Shown: positions 15,909 to 23,714, counted from the stretch's first letter. The stretch is 64,000 nucleotides of DNA from CAZWLY01 sp964634465 (GCA_964634465.1 CAZWLY010000002.1:248001-312000); one strand, 5' to 3'. The notes: a model not told the origin generated them from the sequence alone. Made by a program: numbers and translations.

Positions 15909-16499
15909 TTGAGCCATCCCGACAAGACCACCGATCGCGAACAGCGAGCCTTTGTCAGGATTGCGACCGACGACCCGATCCACTACCGCCGATTGCTCGA
16001 GGACGAGGTCGAGGCCGTAGCCCGGCGGATCGCCAAGCGAGACCAACTGGCCCGCTGGGTCGGCGCTGGCGGCGGCCCGACCGAGTTCCAGATCGAGGTC
16101 ATCAACCGCCTGGAAGCCCTGGAGAAAAAGCTGGACCTGATTCTCGAACTCGTTTCGGAGCGGCGCTCGCCCGAAGATCGCTCGGGGCTCAAGCCCGGCC
16201 GACTGACCAGCCTGTCCGGCTCCGGTTTGAGTTTCACCGCCCGGCCCGATCCCGAGGTGGGGAAGGACGACCAACTGGAGGTCCTGGTCTACCTGCCCGG
16301 CTTCCCCGGCCAGCCCATCGAGTTGTTGACCACCGTGGTCAGGGCGGGCAAGCCGGAGGCGGAGAACGGCCCCGAATGGGAGTGCGCCGTGACCTACTCC
16401 ACCATCGCCGAGAGCGACCAGGATCAGATCATCGCCTACATCTTCAAGCACCAGCGCCGGGCCCTCAAGCGCCGACGCGACAAGGAGAACGCTCAATGA
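15909..16499 (+). CDS. PilZ-like domain protein
   Basis: A 196-residue protein. The N-terminal half is helical and charged (NRLEALEKKLDLILELVSE). The C-terminal half looks like a PilZ barrel: GRLTSLSGSGLSF resembles the DxSxxG strand, followed by EVLVYLPGFPG and a terminal helix QDQIIAYIFKHQRRALKR, typical of PilZ C termini. The usual Asp/Asn of the motif is Ser and a clear RxxxR is not at the normal distance, so c-di-GMP binding may be altered. The start TTG 15909 is chosen because GGAGGAGG ends six bases before it. It lies 87 bases after the HD-GYP gene and overlaps the next gene by 4 bases. Confidence 0.6.
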   Translation: MSHPDKTTDREQRAFVRIATDDPIHYRRLLEDEVEAVARRIAKRDQLARWVGAGGGPTEFQIEVINRLEALEKKLDLILELVSERRSPEDRSGLKPGRLTSLSGSGLSFTARPDPEVGKDDQLEVLVYLPGFPGQPIELLTTVVRAGKPEAENGPEWECAVTYSTIAESDQDQIIAYIFKHQRRALKRRRDKENAQ

Positions 16500-16804
16500 A
16501 GACTCTTGTGGCCTTGGCTGCGGTTTTGGCCGCCCTCAGCCTGGCCGCGGCCCCGGTGGGGGCTGAAAGCGAAAAAGGGGAGGGCGGCGACAAGGTTTAC
16601 CGGGCCGAGGAATCGACCCTGCCCCTGGGGAAGCACCGGGTGACCGACGACAAGGGCCGCAGCTCCATCATCTACTCGACCGGCGGCCCGACCCGGACCA
16701 AGAAAGAGAAACGCGAGCAGGCTGAAAAAGACCGGGAACGGGCCTGGAACATGCTGGAATCGTTAATCATCGACACCCGCCGCCAAACGACCGGTTCCGA
16801 CTGA
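16496..16804 (+). CDS. Small secreted protein of unknown function
   Basis: A 102-residue protein with a clear signal peptide (MKTLVALAAVLAALSLAAA, cleavage expected after about residue 22). The mature part is short, charged and mostly unstructured, with a Lys/Glu-rich helix (RTKKEKREQAEKDRERAW) near the end. No family was recognised. ATG 16496 overlaps the PilZ-like stop (ATGA) and has AAGGAG eight bases upstream, so it is probably cotranscribed with the HD-GYP and PilZ genes. A periplasmic role in the motility locus is inferred only from position. Confidence 0.6.
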   Translation: MKTLVALAAVLAALSLAAAPVGAESEKGEGGDKVYRAEESTLPLGKHRVTDDKGRSSIIYSTGGPTRTKKEKREQAEKDRERAWNMLESLIIDTRRQTTGSD

Positions 16805-16864
16805 GACCCAACCCCAACCCGACAACCCGACCCGCGGCGCCGCCCCAAACCCGCCCCGAAGGGC

Positions 16865-17509
16865 TCAAGCGCCTCCCTGATGATCCAACGCCGGATCGAT
16901 GAAACCGATCGCCTCGGCCGTCGCCGCCACGCCCAGCCAGCGAGCCAGACGCCGAATCTCGACCTCCGGCTCGGCGGTCAGCGTTTCGAACTGGATCGAA
17001 AAGTAATCGCCGCCGTCCATGAGATAGCGTCCGATGAGATGAAGATGGTAGCCGACCAGGGCCAGCCAGGCCATGGGGTCGCCGCCATGGCGGCGGAAGA
17101 GCGATTGCGCCGCCGCCCAGGGATTGCGGGTCACCACCAGGTATCGGGGGTTTATCTCCGCGGGCTTGAACTTGAGCCAGGCCGGCAAGGTCAGGACGGT
17201 GCGGGGGTCTTTCCAACCCCACCGTTGTTTGGAGCTCCGTTCGAGCCAAAAGCTCCTTATCGCCTCTTCCAGCTTGGAGGCGGCCGCCGTTATCGCCTCG
17301 GGTGGGGGCGGCGCATGCCAGGTTCCGTTCGTCTTTTTCAATAATTCCTCATTGATGGCCACCGCTTGCAGGTCTTCCCAGTGGCCCTTGGGATTGTCGG
17401 GTTGGGGCGGACCGACCAGGCCCATGTCCACCCCCAGGCGGACGAGCGCCCCGGCCACGGCCGAAGTGCCGCACCGATGCATGCCCAGAATGATGATTGG
17501 ATCGCCCAA
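16865..17509 (-). CDS. Sulfotransferase-family protein
   Basis: A 214-residue protein starting IIILGMHRCGTSAVAGAL, the phosphosulfate-binding loop of a compact bacterial sulfotransferase family, then LGVDMGLVGPPQPDNPKGHW, WGWKDPRTVLTLP and RYLVVTRNPWAAAQSLFRRH (the 3'-phosphate-binding strand). The ending is short (IDPALDHQGGA). The family is thought to use PAPS; the acceptor is unknown. The start is TTG 17507-17509 with GAGGGAG about seven bases upstream. It is the third sulfotransferase-type locus in this flagellar region, converging on the PilZ operon and divergent from motAB. Confidence 0.75.
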   Translation of the reverse strand: MGDPIIILGMHRCGTSAVAGALVRLGVDMGLVGPPQPDNPKGHWEDLQAVAINEELLKKTNGTWHAPPPPEAITAAASKLEEAIRSFWLERSSKQRWGWKDPRTVLTLPAWLKFKPAEINPRYLVVTRNPWAAAQSLFRRHGGDPMAWLALVGYHLHLIGRYLMDGGDYFSIQFETLTAEPEVEIRRLARWLGVAATAEAIGFIDPALDHQGGA

Positions 17510-17736
17510 AAGACCGCTCCCTCGTTCAAGCCGGTCGAGATAGGTCCGCGCCGCCGACGCGTATCCCGGCGGACGCTCTCTAAATGGTCGGGTAACCGGG
17601 CCTGGAAGTCAAGCCGGTCGCGCCCCGAACGGCTCGGTCGAACGGCGGCAATTTCTGCCTACCTCGTCCGAGCGCTTCTCGGCGGCGTCGGGCCGAAACT
17701 TCGGCTATCTTATCAGGTTTCACCCCAGCGCGCCTC

Positions 17737-17752
17737 TGGCACGGCCCGTGCA
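17737..17752 (+). promoter_or_regulatory. Sigma-54 (RpoN) promoter of motAB
   Basis: TGGCACGGCCCGTGCA matches TGGCACG-N4-TTGCA with one mismatch; GG (17738-17739) and GC (17750-17751) are exactly twelve bases apart. Transcription would begin near 17763, leaving a 44-base leader before motA. It is one of the best regulatory matches in the window. Confidence 0.75.
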
Positions 17753-17806
17753 GCACAGACGAGGATGAAGTCAAGGATGAAGTCCGACGACTCCAGGAGG
17801 CGCTGA

Positions 17807-18673
17807 ATGGTCCAAAAAATAATCGCTCTCGCCCTGCTGAGCGGATTGATTCTCCTGGCCGCCACGGTCAGCACCGAACTCTCGCTGGGCTCCAACCTCC
17901 GGTCCTTGACCATCGTCCTGGGCGGAACGTTTCTGGCCACCCTGATCGCCTATCCCTGGCGGCGCTTCATCGATCTGGCGGCCACGCTCAAAACCGCCTT
18001 CGGCCCGCCGACGGTGGACGTGGAGACTCACCTGGCCCAACTGATTCGGTTGGCCAGGCTCTACCGCTTCAAGGGCCCGCGGGAGTTGGACTACGCCGCC
18101 CAGCGGGTCGGCGACGACTTATTGAGGTTCGGGGCCGAGCTGGTGGCCGACGGCAAGAGCAGGGCGGAGGTCTCTGACGCCCTGGAGCGGGAGTGCGAGT
18201 TGAGACTGTCGCGCCTCGAATCGCAGATCAACATCCTTCAGACCATGAGCCGGCTGGCGCCGGCCTTCGGCCTGGCCGGAACGCTGATCGGCCTGATAAA
18301 GATGTTCGGCCGGATCACCAACCCCTCGGAGTTGGGCGTCGGGATGTCGGTGGCTCTTCTGACCACCTTCTACGGTATCATCATCGCCAATCTGGTGCTA
18401 ACGCCCCTGAGCCGCAAGCTCAAGGAGTTCGCCCGCGCCGAGGCCACGATCATGAGCCTGACCGTGGAGGGGGTGCTGTCCATGGTCGAGCACGACCACC
18501 CGGCCTCGATCGACCATCGCCTGAGGACCCAGTTCATGCCTTCGCGACCCCAGGCGGCCGGAGCCAAGTCCCGCTCCCGGGGCGTGGTCAGAGCGCTGCC
18601 GGCGCCCGAACGAAGATCGGAGGCGAGACCGGCCCGGAGCAAGGAAAAGCGAGTTGCTTCTGCCAGAGGCTAG
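17807..18673 (+). CDS. motA: Flagellar motor stator protein MotA
   Basis: A 288-residue inner-membrane protein with four expected transmembrane segments: two near the N terminus (IALALLSGLILLAATVS; LTIVLGGTFLATLIA) and two after a large cytoplasmic loop (LAPAFGLAGTLIGLIKMFG, containing the conserved Pro; VALLTTFYGIIIANLVL). MotA/PomA subunits surround MotB and couple ion flow to rotation. The last 50 residues are an Arg/Ala-rich tail beyond the normal end. ATG 17807 has AGGAGG seven bases upstream. It is translationally coupled to motB and driven by the RpoN-type promoter at 17737. Confidence 0.95.
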   Translation: MVQKIIALALLSGLILLAATVSTELSLGSNLRSLTIVLGGTFLATLIAYPWRRFIDLAATLKTAFGPPTVDVETHLAQLIRLARLYRFKGPRELDYAAQRVGDDLLRFGAELVADGKSRAEVSDALERECELRLSRLESQINILQTMSRLAPAFGLAGTLIGLIKMFGRITNPSELGVGMSVALLTTFYGIIIANLVLTPLSRKLKEFARAEATIMSLTVEGVLSMVEHDHPASIDHRLRTQFMPSRPQAAGAKSRSRGVVRALPAPERRSEARPARSKEKRVASARG

Positions 18674-19496
18674 ACCGACCCATGGTTCAAGAAGGGATCT
18701 CAAACGCCGCCCCGACCCGGTCGGCCAGGCCAGACGGCTGGCCAGAGAAGAAGAGGAGGGCGACACCTTCCATCTTTCTTTCACCGATTTGATGGCGCTT
18801 TTATTGGTTTTTTTCGTGCTCTTCTTCTCTTTGGTCCGGCCGCTCAAAGACGGCGAGCAGGCCGTCACCATCTCCCACCGGCTCACCGCCGAGATCGATC
18901 GAAACACGATCGAGCGCCTAGACGCCGAAGAGAAAAAGCAGGGCATCCTGAAGCGCCTCCTGAGCGCCTCGCCGGCCTGGGCCGAAGGGTTGGTGGTCAA
19001 GGAGGCGGAGATTCGCCGGCGGGCCTTGGATTGCTTGAGCCGAAGTCTGCTTCAGGACAACAGCCAAGGCCCGACTCCGGCCGAGGACGCTCGGCCGCTG
19101 ATATGGCTCAACAGCTTGATAACCCCGGAAAAAAAGCCGGCTCAGGCCGAAGAGGCGCCCAGCGGGTCGCCGGACTCGGCCGGGCCCAAGGATCGCCTTC
19201 TGGAGCAACTCGAGGAGTTCACCGCCTCGCTTCCCGAGCTGGGGATGAACCTGCGGGCCGACGAACGGTCGGTCATCCTGGAGGTGGCCGATCGGGTCAC
19301 CTTTGAGCAAGGGCGGGCGGACATCAAGCCTCAGTTCCGTAACATGCTGATAAAGCTATCTAAAACATTAAAACACGGCGTCAGCCTCAGCAGAGTCCGC
19401 ATCAAGGGTCACACCGATTCGGTGCCCATCTCCAACCCGATCTATCCTTCCAATTGGGAGCTGTCCGCGGCCCGAGTGGCTCGACTGATGAACTGA
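18654..19496 (+). CDS. motB: Flagellar motor protein MotB, interrupted by a frameshift
   Basis: The open frame gives 280 residues. A Lys/Arg-rich cytoplasmic start is followed by one membrane helix with the essential ion-carrying Asp (SFTDLMALLLVFFVLFF, Asp near 45), a long linker, and an OmpA-like peptidoglycan-binding domain (DRVTFEQGRADIKP, IKGHTDSVPIS, WELSAARVARLMN). Translation stops at TGA 19494-19496, in the middle of that domain; the missing end lies in another frame immediately after (next entry). The start is TTG 18654, overlapping motA by 20 bases, with AAGGAAA eight bases upstream. As it stands the protein would be truncated by about 45 residues and probably could not anchor. It is either a real mutation or a sequence error. 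Confidence 0.85.
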   Translation: MLLPEARPTHGSRRDLKRRPDPVGQARRLAREEEEGDTFHLSFTDLMALLLVFFVLFFSLVRPLKDGEQAVTISHRLTAEIDRNTIERLDAEEKKQGILKRLLSASPAWAEGLVVKEAEIRRRALDCLSRSLLQDNSQGPTPAEDARPLIWLNSLITPEKKPAQAEEAPSGSPDSAGPKDRLLEQLEEFTASLPELGMNLRADERSVILEVADRVTFEQGRADIKPQFRNMLIKLSKTLKHGVSLSRVRIKGHTDSVPISNPIYPSNWELSAARVARLMN

Positions 19497-19630
19497 TGAT
19501 CGGTCAGGGTCTTAAGCCACAACTCTTTGAAATAATTGGCTATTCCGAGTATCAGCCCGTTGCTTCGAACGACAGGTCACGCGATCGAGTCCTCAACCGG
19601 CGGGTGGAGATCGAGCTGATCGCCGGCTGA
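19496..19630 (+). pseudogene. motB: Displaced C-terminal end of MotB
   Basis: In the frame shifted by -1 relative to motB, the 44 codons from ATG 19496 to TGA 19628-19630 encode MIGQGLKPQLFEIIGYSEYQ, then DRSRDRVLNRRVEIELI, the standard end of the OmpA-like domain (NRRVEI is the hallmark). Re-reading one base, or adding one, between 19491 and 19496 gives a continuous protein of about 325 residues. The breakpoint lies in the near-duplicate CTGATGAACTGATGA, a plausible slippage site. Confidence 0.8.
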
Positions 19631-19658
19631 GAGCAGGCCGGCGGCCGGACCCGCCTTC

Positions 19659-20147
19659 TTACTCCTTTTTCTGGGGCTCGACCGGTTGCTTTGGCTTCGC
19701 CGGTTCGGTGTTGTTGTTGCCGTTGTTGAGTGGAATCGGCGGCTTGCCGGCCTTGATTCGCGGCAGAATGACCAGCATTACCACCGCCGGCGGGTAGGAT
19801 TGATACTCGGGGTGATCCTGGTAGAACTTGTCGATCTGATCGGCCAGTTGTTTCAGATTCATCCCGCTCAAATCGTCCAGGATCTGCGTTGTCTGGCCGG
19901 GCGCGATCTCGGCGAACTGAACGGCGTCCAAAAAGCCGCGCAGGTAGGATATCTTGAACAGATAATGCTCCTTGGCCGGCAGGCCCTTCATGGTCAGCCA
20001 ACCCTGGGCGGGGAAGGATTTTATCTCGGACAACTCCTCGACCGGGCGGATGGTGTAGGTGTCCTGGGCCGCGGCTTGCCCGGCTGGAATCAGCCCCAAC
20101 ACGCCCAAAACGGCGGCCAGAAGGAGGAGAACGGCGTTCTTTGTCAT
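19659..20147 (-). CDS. Secreted protein, possibly Rap1a/Tai-like
   Basis: A 162-residue protein with a signal peptide (MTKNAVLLLLAAVLGVLGL, cleavage expected after AGQAAAQ). The mature domain (GWLTMKGLPAKEHYLFKISY, LRGFLDAVQFAEI, LADQIDKFYQDHPEYQ, PPAVVMLVILPRIKAG) recalls the Rap1a/Tai fold seen in small periplasmic proteins, but the usual Cys pair is absent and the assignment is tentative. The C terminus is Pro/Lys/Asn-rich and disordered. ATG 20147 has GGAGG eight bases before it. It converges on motB with a 28-base gap. The function is unknown. Confidence 0.6.
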   Translation of the reverse strand: MTKNAVLLLLAAVLGVLGLIPAGQAAAQDTYTIRPVEELSEIKSFPAQGWLTMKGLPAKEHYLFKISYLRGFLDAVQFAEIAPGQTTQILDDLSGMNLKQLADQIDKFYQDHPEYQSYPPAVVMLVILPRIKAGKPPIPLNNGNNNTEPAKPKQPVEPQKKE

Positions 20148-20579
20148 CGATAGGGCCTCCAAGAGTGATTGTCGCCGGGTATGCTACCAAGCCGCAATCT
20201 TACCGGCAAGCCTTAAAAAAATGAACCCCGTAGGGGATAAACGATCCGGTCGCAAGCGACGGGGTAACGGCAAGCAGAATGCGTAGTCGTTCTTCTTTGT
20301 CGCATGCTGTGGAGAATGAACCCCCTGTGAGGGTTCAAAGGAACACCCGGTCGGGCGGACCGGACGAGGTCGGCCCATACAGGAGCGATTTTGGGCGCGG
20401 CCAAACATTACTTCCGATAAGATATATTATGTAAACTTTTGTAAGAATGTCTACAGGCGCAATAAGAAGGCGTATTTCAAGGAAGGAAATTGGCGGTCGC
20501 CTGCCCGCTTGGCGCCGGGACGGTTTTGACCCGGCAGGCTCGTTTTGGCGGGAAGAATCGCCCACCCCAGGCGCGCCAG
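20148..20579. other. Gene-free interval with composite palindromic repeat
   Basis: A 432-base stretch without a credible gene. Its left third is the composite repeat at 20217-20340. The middle (about 20400-20470) is an AT-rich island (ATAAGATATATTATGTAAAC), unusual for this genome, which could hold a promoter, but no -35/-10 pair was convincing. Confidence 0.4.
20217..20340. repeat. REP-like composite element, copy A
   Basis: Three small palindromes in a row: GAACCCC-GTA-GGGG, a core GCAAGCGACGGGGTAACGGC (20252-20271), and GAACCC-CCTGTGA-GGGTTC (about 20323-20341). The 20-nt core recurs with one mismatch at 61888-61907, and the block AGTCGTTCTTCTTT is shared with copy B near 22061. This pattern fits a dispersed intergenic palindromic repeat family. 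Confidence 0.65.
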
Positions 20580-21554
20580 CTAGCCGGCGTCGCTCCCCTG
20601 CTCATAGTGGCGGTTGAAGGCGTCGATAAAAGCGGCCAGCGCATCGCCCGGCAGTTTGTTTATCCCGGCCGCCCGCTTTCGGCCGCCGCCGGTGGGGAAC
20701 TTCAGGCACAAATCGGCCGCGCTGAGCTCGGAATTATTCAGCGGCGACCTGACGCTGACCACGTAGCCGCCGCGGCCGTCATCGACCAGGACCGCGTGGG
20801 CCGAATCGGGCGCTTGCCGGGCCAGACGGTTGGCGAACTCGCCCACTACCCGGCGGGCCCAGCTTTCGTTCGGCAGTAGAATGACGTTGTCCTGGGCCCT
20901 TTCCGCTGCTTCGGCCCTGGCCAGATCGCCGGCCCTGGCCGCTCTCAGACGCTCGACCACGTCCAGCTCGTCGGCAAAGGCCAAGGGATGATCAAACGGC
21001 TCGAGCATGTCCGCCAGCCAGGCCGGATCAAAAGTGAGGTCGTCTAGAGACTGGCCGTAGGAGTTGTAATTGAGCAGTTCGCCTAGCTCCCTGAGCCGCG
21101 AGGCGACCTCGGGTTCAAGGCCGTTTGCGCGGGCCAGATCATCGGCGACAGGGTGGAGATTATCGCCGTAAAGTCCGATCAATGCCCAATAAGCGTGCGG
21201 CGCCCCGACTTGCTCGGCGACGATCTTGGCGGTGTTGGTGTCCGGCGAGGGGTCGATGCGCCCGACGAAGTTGGGTCCGCTCGGTATTTGGCCGGCAAAG
21301 TGGTGGTCGAACCAGGTCACCCTGCAGCCATTTTCTAGAAGTCGCTTTAACTCGGTTATGTTTTTTTCGATGGCTACATCAAAGACATATATCAAGTCGT
21401 TTCTCAGCTCGGAAATGCGTTTCAGCAAGGCGATGTCCCGCTTGACCCCGGTCACCAGACGGTCCGGTTTCATCCCGCCCCAGAGTCGCATCTGATGCAT
21501 GGCGCACAGTCCGTCGGCGTCGCCGTTGAAGGCGCAGTAGATCCGTTCGGCCAT
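20580..21554 (-). CDS. DHH-family phosphoesterase-like protein
   Basis: A 324-residue cytoplasmic protein. The N-terminal DHH domain has AFNGDADGLCAMHQM (first Asp pair), VFDVA and RVTWFDHHFAG (the DHH signature). The C-terminal DHHA1-like domain ends with KFPTGGGRKRAAGINKLP, the glycine-rich substrate loop. Family members (RecJ, NrnA, DHH exopolyphosphatases) cleave phosphodiester or phosphoanhydride bonds with Mn ions. The length resembles NrnA-type enzymes, but the spacing differs and the substrate cannot be stated. ATG 21554 is preceded by a GGGGGGT-rich ribosome site. It stands alone with large gaps on both sides. Confidence 0.75.
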   Translation of the reverse strand: MAERIYCAFNGDADGLCAMHQMRLWGGMKPDRLVTGVKRDIALLKRISELRNDLIYVFDVAIEKNITELKRLLENGCRVTWFDHHFAGQIPSGPNFVGRIDPSPDTNTAKIVAEQVGAPHAYWALIGLYGDNLHPVADDLARANGLEPEVASRLRELGELLNYNSYGQSLDDLTFDPAWLADMLEPFDHPLAFADELDVVERLRAARAGDLARAEAAERAQDNVILLPNESWARRVVGEFANRLARQAPDSAHAVLVDDGRGGYVVSVRSPLNNSELSAADLCLKFPTGGGRKRAAGINKLPGDALAAFIDAFNRHYEQGSDAG

Positions 21555-21643
21555 GGTCGGTTACCCCCCTTTCAAGGACATGAGACCCCTCTTTGTACTA
21601 TCTCTTGAGACCGATATCAACCTTTGCGACTGCCATTGACGCT

Positions 21644-21728
21644 CGATTTGCGTAGGGCACATTAAGTTGTAATAACAACCGGTTAGACCAATTTATCCTA
21701 CAATCAGCAACAAATCTTACGCAAATCG
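21644..21728. repeat. 11-bp perfect inverted repeats enclosing an AT-rich 63-bp segment
   Basis: CGATTTGCGTA (21644-21654) and TACGCAAATCG (21718-21728) are exact reverse complements; with wobble pairs the stem could extend three more bases inward. The enclosed segment is much AT-richer than the genome. No flanking target duplication was seen, so a MITE-like origin is only one possibility. Confidence 0.55.
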
Positions 21729-21821
21729 CAACTACAAAAAAGGCTGCGAATATCGTAATACCCACCCGCGGCAAGGCGTCCGGTTCCGGCGGAAGCACCT
21801 TTTGGATGGTGTTCGAAAACA

Positions 21822-21873
21822 GGCAGCGCGTAAACCGCCAGGGTTTGGGATGGGGTATCAAGAACGCGCTGCC
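21822..21873. ncRNA. Candidate structured element (nested stem-loops)
   Basis: GGCAGCGCGT (21822-21831) pairs perfectly with ACGCGCTGCC (21864-21873). Directly inside, AAACC-GCCAG-GGTTT (21832-21846) forms a second perfect hairpin stacked on the first. On the minus strand the outer stem is followed by TGTTTTC. It could be a structured RNA, a protein-binding site or a repeat remnant; expression is unknown. Confidence 0.3.
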
Positions 21874-22022
21874 CTGATACGCGGCTCATTGGTGTTGCTC
21901 TAGTTCGGTTGTTCCCTGTCTGTTTGGCTGTCCTTGCTGATTCGGCCTCGGGCAGACGAGGCGCGGCCGGCCTAAGCGCTCCCCCGCCCTGCGCGAGAAG
22001 AATCGACCCGAAAAATAAACCA

Positions 22023-22074
22023 CCCCGCCGCAAGCGACTGGCTAGCGGCCGCAGGCGGGGAGTCGTTCTTCTTT
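22023..22074. repeat. REP-like composite element, copy B
   Basis: CCCCGCC (22023-22029) pairs with GGCGGGG (22054-22060), enclosing GCAAGCGACTGG, a variant of the core in copies A and C. It is followed by AGTCGTTCTTCTTT, shared with copy A. It is rearranged relative to the other copies. Confidence 0.55.
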
Positions 22075-22190
22075 TTGTTGCCGGCAGCAGGGAAATGCCC
22101 CAAGGGAAACAACCCCCCGCAGGGGCGTCCTTCGACGCCCTGCCCTTTGGCCGAGAGGCTGCAGCCAGCCACCAAGCCGGGGCGAGTTGT

Positions 22191-22221
22191 AAAAAATTGG
22201 GGGGCCGCAAAGGCCCCCCAA
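22191..22221 (-). terminator. Intrinsic terminator of the NCS2 permease gene
   Basis: TTGGGGGGCC (22197-22206) and GGCCCCCCAA (22212-22221) form a perfect ten-bp stem with a five-base loop. On the minus strand it is followed by TTTTTT. It lies 22 bases past the permease stop and ends the pyrimidine cluster. Confidence 0.9.
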
Positions 22222-22243
22222 CGGTTAGAGGTTGACTTCTCGG

Positions 22244-23692
22244 TTAGGCCGCCTCATCCCAGGCGGTCAGGCCGCGCTCCTCACGCGTGCCGGGCACAAG
22301 GTTGTCCAGCACGCCTGCCAAAATGCCGGCCACGGCCATACCGGTCTTGCCGATGGTGACGATGACGCTGCCGATGGTCCTCAGAACCACACCCTCGTTC
22401 GCCCAGATGGTGACGTTCTGGAAGTACTGGGGCACCGACAGGCCCATGAAGAAAGCGAAACCGATGATGAACAGGTTCCGCGCCGAGTTGAGATCCACGA
22501 ACTGGAGGTTGGAGATGCCCACCGCGGCGATCATACCGAACAGGCCGCAGTACATCGCTCCAACCACCGGCTGAGGAATGGTGGCGAAGAACGCCCCGAA
22601 CTTGCCGAAGAAGGCGATGATGATCATCACCGAAGCGCCGATCTGGATCACGTACCGGGAACCGACCCGGGTCAGGCCGATGGCGCCGATGTTCTCTGAG
22701 TAGGTGGTCGAGCCGTTGCAGGTCTGGAAGATCGAAGCGATCAGGCAGCCGACGCCCTCGGTGCCCAGACCCCGGGAGATCATCTTCTCGTCCGGCGTCG
22801 GCGCCTCGGCCATCCGCGCCGCGGCGTAGTAGTCGCCAATGGACTCGATCATCGAGGCCACGTAGGCGGCGATCATGGCCAGCACGAAGCTGATCTGAAT
22901 GTCCCAGAAGCCCCACCTGAACGGTATGGGCGGGCTGAACCAACTGGCGTTGGTCACGGTGGCCAGGTTGATGAAGGCCGGATCCTTGGCGTCGATGGCC
23001 CCGCTGAAGGTCAGAATCCAAGCGAAGGCCCAGCCGGTCAGGATGGCCAACAGAACCGGGAACAGGGTGAAGAGCCTGATCCTTCGACCCAGGAACTGGG
23101 AGTAGACGATCAGGGCGATGATGGTCAGTCCCGACACCCACCAGTTCTTGCCGGCCCACGGCGCGCCGATGCCGAAAAGAGCCAGACCGATCATGGCGAT
23201 GGTCGGGGCGATGGTCACCGGGCCGATGAACTTTCTGAGGTAGCCGACGATGCCGGTGTAGCCCAGAATTATTTCGAAGAATGAGGCCAGGAAGATGGCG
23301 CCGGTGATCTGCTGAATGGCGATATCGTAACCCATCCCCTTGCCCACCGTGGCCCCGATGATGACGAAGGCCGGCGGCAAGAAGGAGAACGAGCCGCCCT
23401 GGATGACCGGCAGCCGGTTACCAAGGGTTGTCTGCAACCAGGTGGTGACGCCCGACACGAAGAAGATAGCGGAGATCAAATGCGCTATCTCGCCCGGGGG
23501 CATCTTCATCGCGCCGCCCAGAATGAGCGGGATGGCCACCGTGGCGCCGAACATGGTCAGGTAGTGCTGGATGCCCAGAAACACCGCCTCGCCGAACGGC
23601 GGCTTCTCATCGACGGTATAGATCACCCATTTCTTGCCTGCGTGAGCGTGCGGCTCTTTCAACTCGTCAGCAAGATGGACTTCTTGTGACAC
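22244..23692 (-). CDS. NCS2-family nucleobase permease (uracil/pyrimidine likely)
   Basis: A 482-residue inner-membrane transporter with about 12-14 hydrophobic segments. NCS2/NAT signatures are present: GIQHYLTMFGATVAIPLIL near the start, PVIQGGSFSFLPPA, the acidic helix MIESIGDYYAAARM, and NGSTTYSENIGAIGLTRVGS in the NAT signature region. These transporters move uracil, xanthine or uric acid with protons. Being last in a pyrimidine catabolism cluster, uracil, thymine or dihydropyrimidines are the likely substrates (inference). The start is GTG 23692, seven bases after AAGGAGG. It is preceded by a structured leader and followed by a strong terminator. Confidence 0.9.
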   Translation of the reverse strand: MSQEVHLADELKEPHAHAGKKWVIYTVDEKPPFGEAVFLGIQHYLTMFGATVAIPLILGGAMKMPPGEIAHLISAIFFVSGVTTWLQTTLGNRLPVIQGGSFSFLPPAFVIIGATVGKGMGYDIAIQQITGAIFLASFFEIILGYTGIVGYLRKFIGPVTIAPTIAMIGLALFGIGAPWAGKNWWVSGLTIIALIVYSQFLGRRIRLFTLFPVLLAILTGWAFAWILTFSGAIDAKDPAFINLATVTNASWFSPPIPFRWGFWDIQISFVLAMIAAYVASMIESIGDYYAAARMAEAPTPDEKMISRGLGTEGVGCLIASIFQTCNGSTTYSENIGAIGLTRVGSRYVIQIGASVMIIIAFFGKFGAFFATIPQPVVGAMYCGLFGMIAAVGISNLQFVDLNSARNLFIIGFAFFMGLSVPQYFQNVTIWANEGVVLRTIGSVIVTIGKTGMAVAGILAGVLDNLVPGTREERGLTAWDEAA

Positions 23693-23714
23693 TTTAAAAC
23701 CTCCTTAGTCTAGG

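Larger units (their letters stand above)
21555..22243. other. Long gene-free stretch rich in inverted repeats
   Basis: A 689-base stretch with no convincing gene. It contains an AT-rich part (21600-21760) framed by 11-bp inverted repeats, a second nested stem-loop at 21822-21873, repeat copy B at 22023-22074, and the terminator of the permease gene at 22191-22221. The frames present lack ribosome sites and family features. Confidence 0.45.

Noticed and set aside
21684..21690. GTTAGAC resembling an integron attC core
   Set aside because: The complementary core and the rest of the attC structure are absent; a single 7-mer match is expected by chance.
21598..21861. 87-codon minus-strand frame with a hydrophobic segment
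   Set aside because: No ribosome site, spans the inverted-repeat structures, and shows no family similarity.
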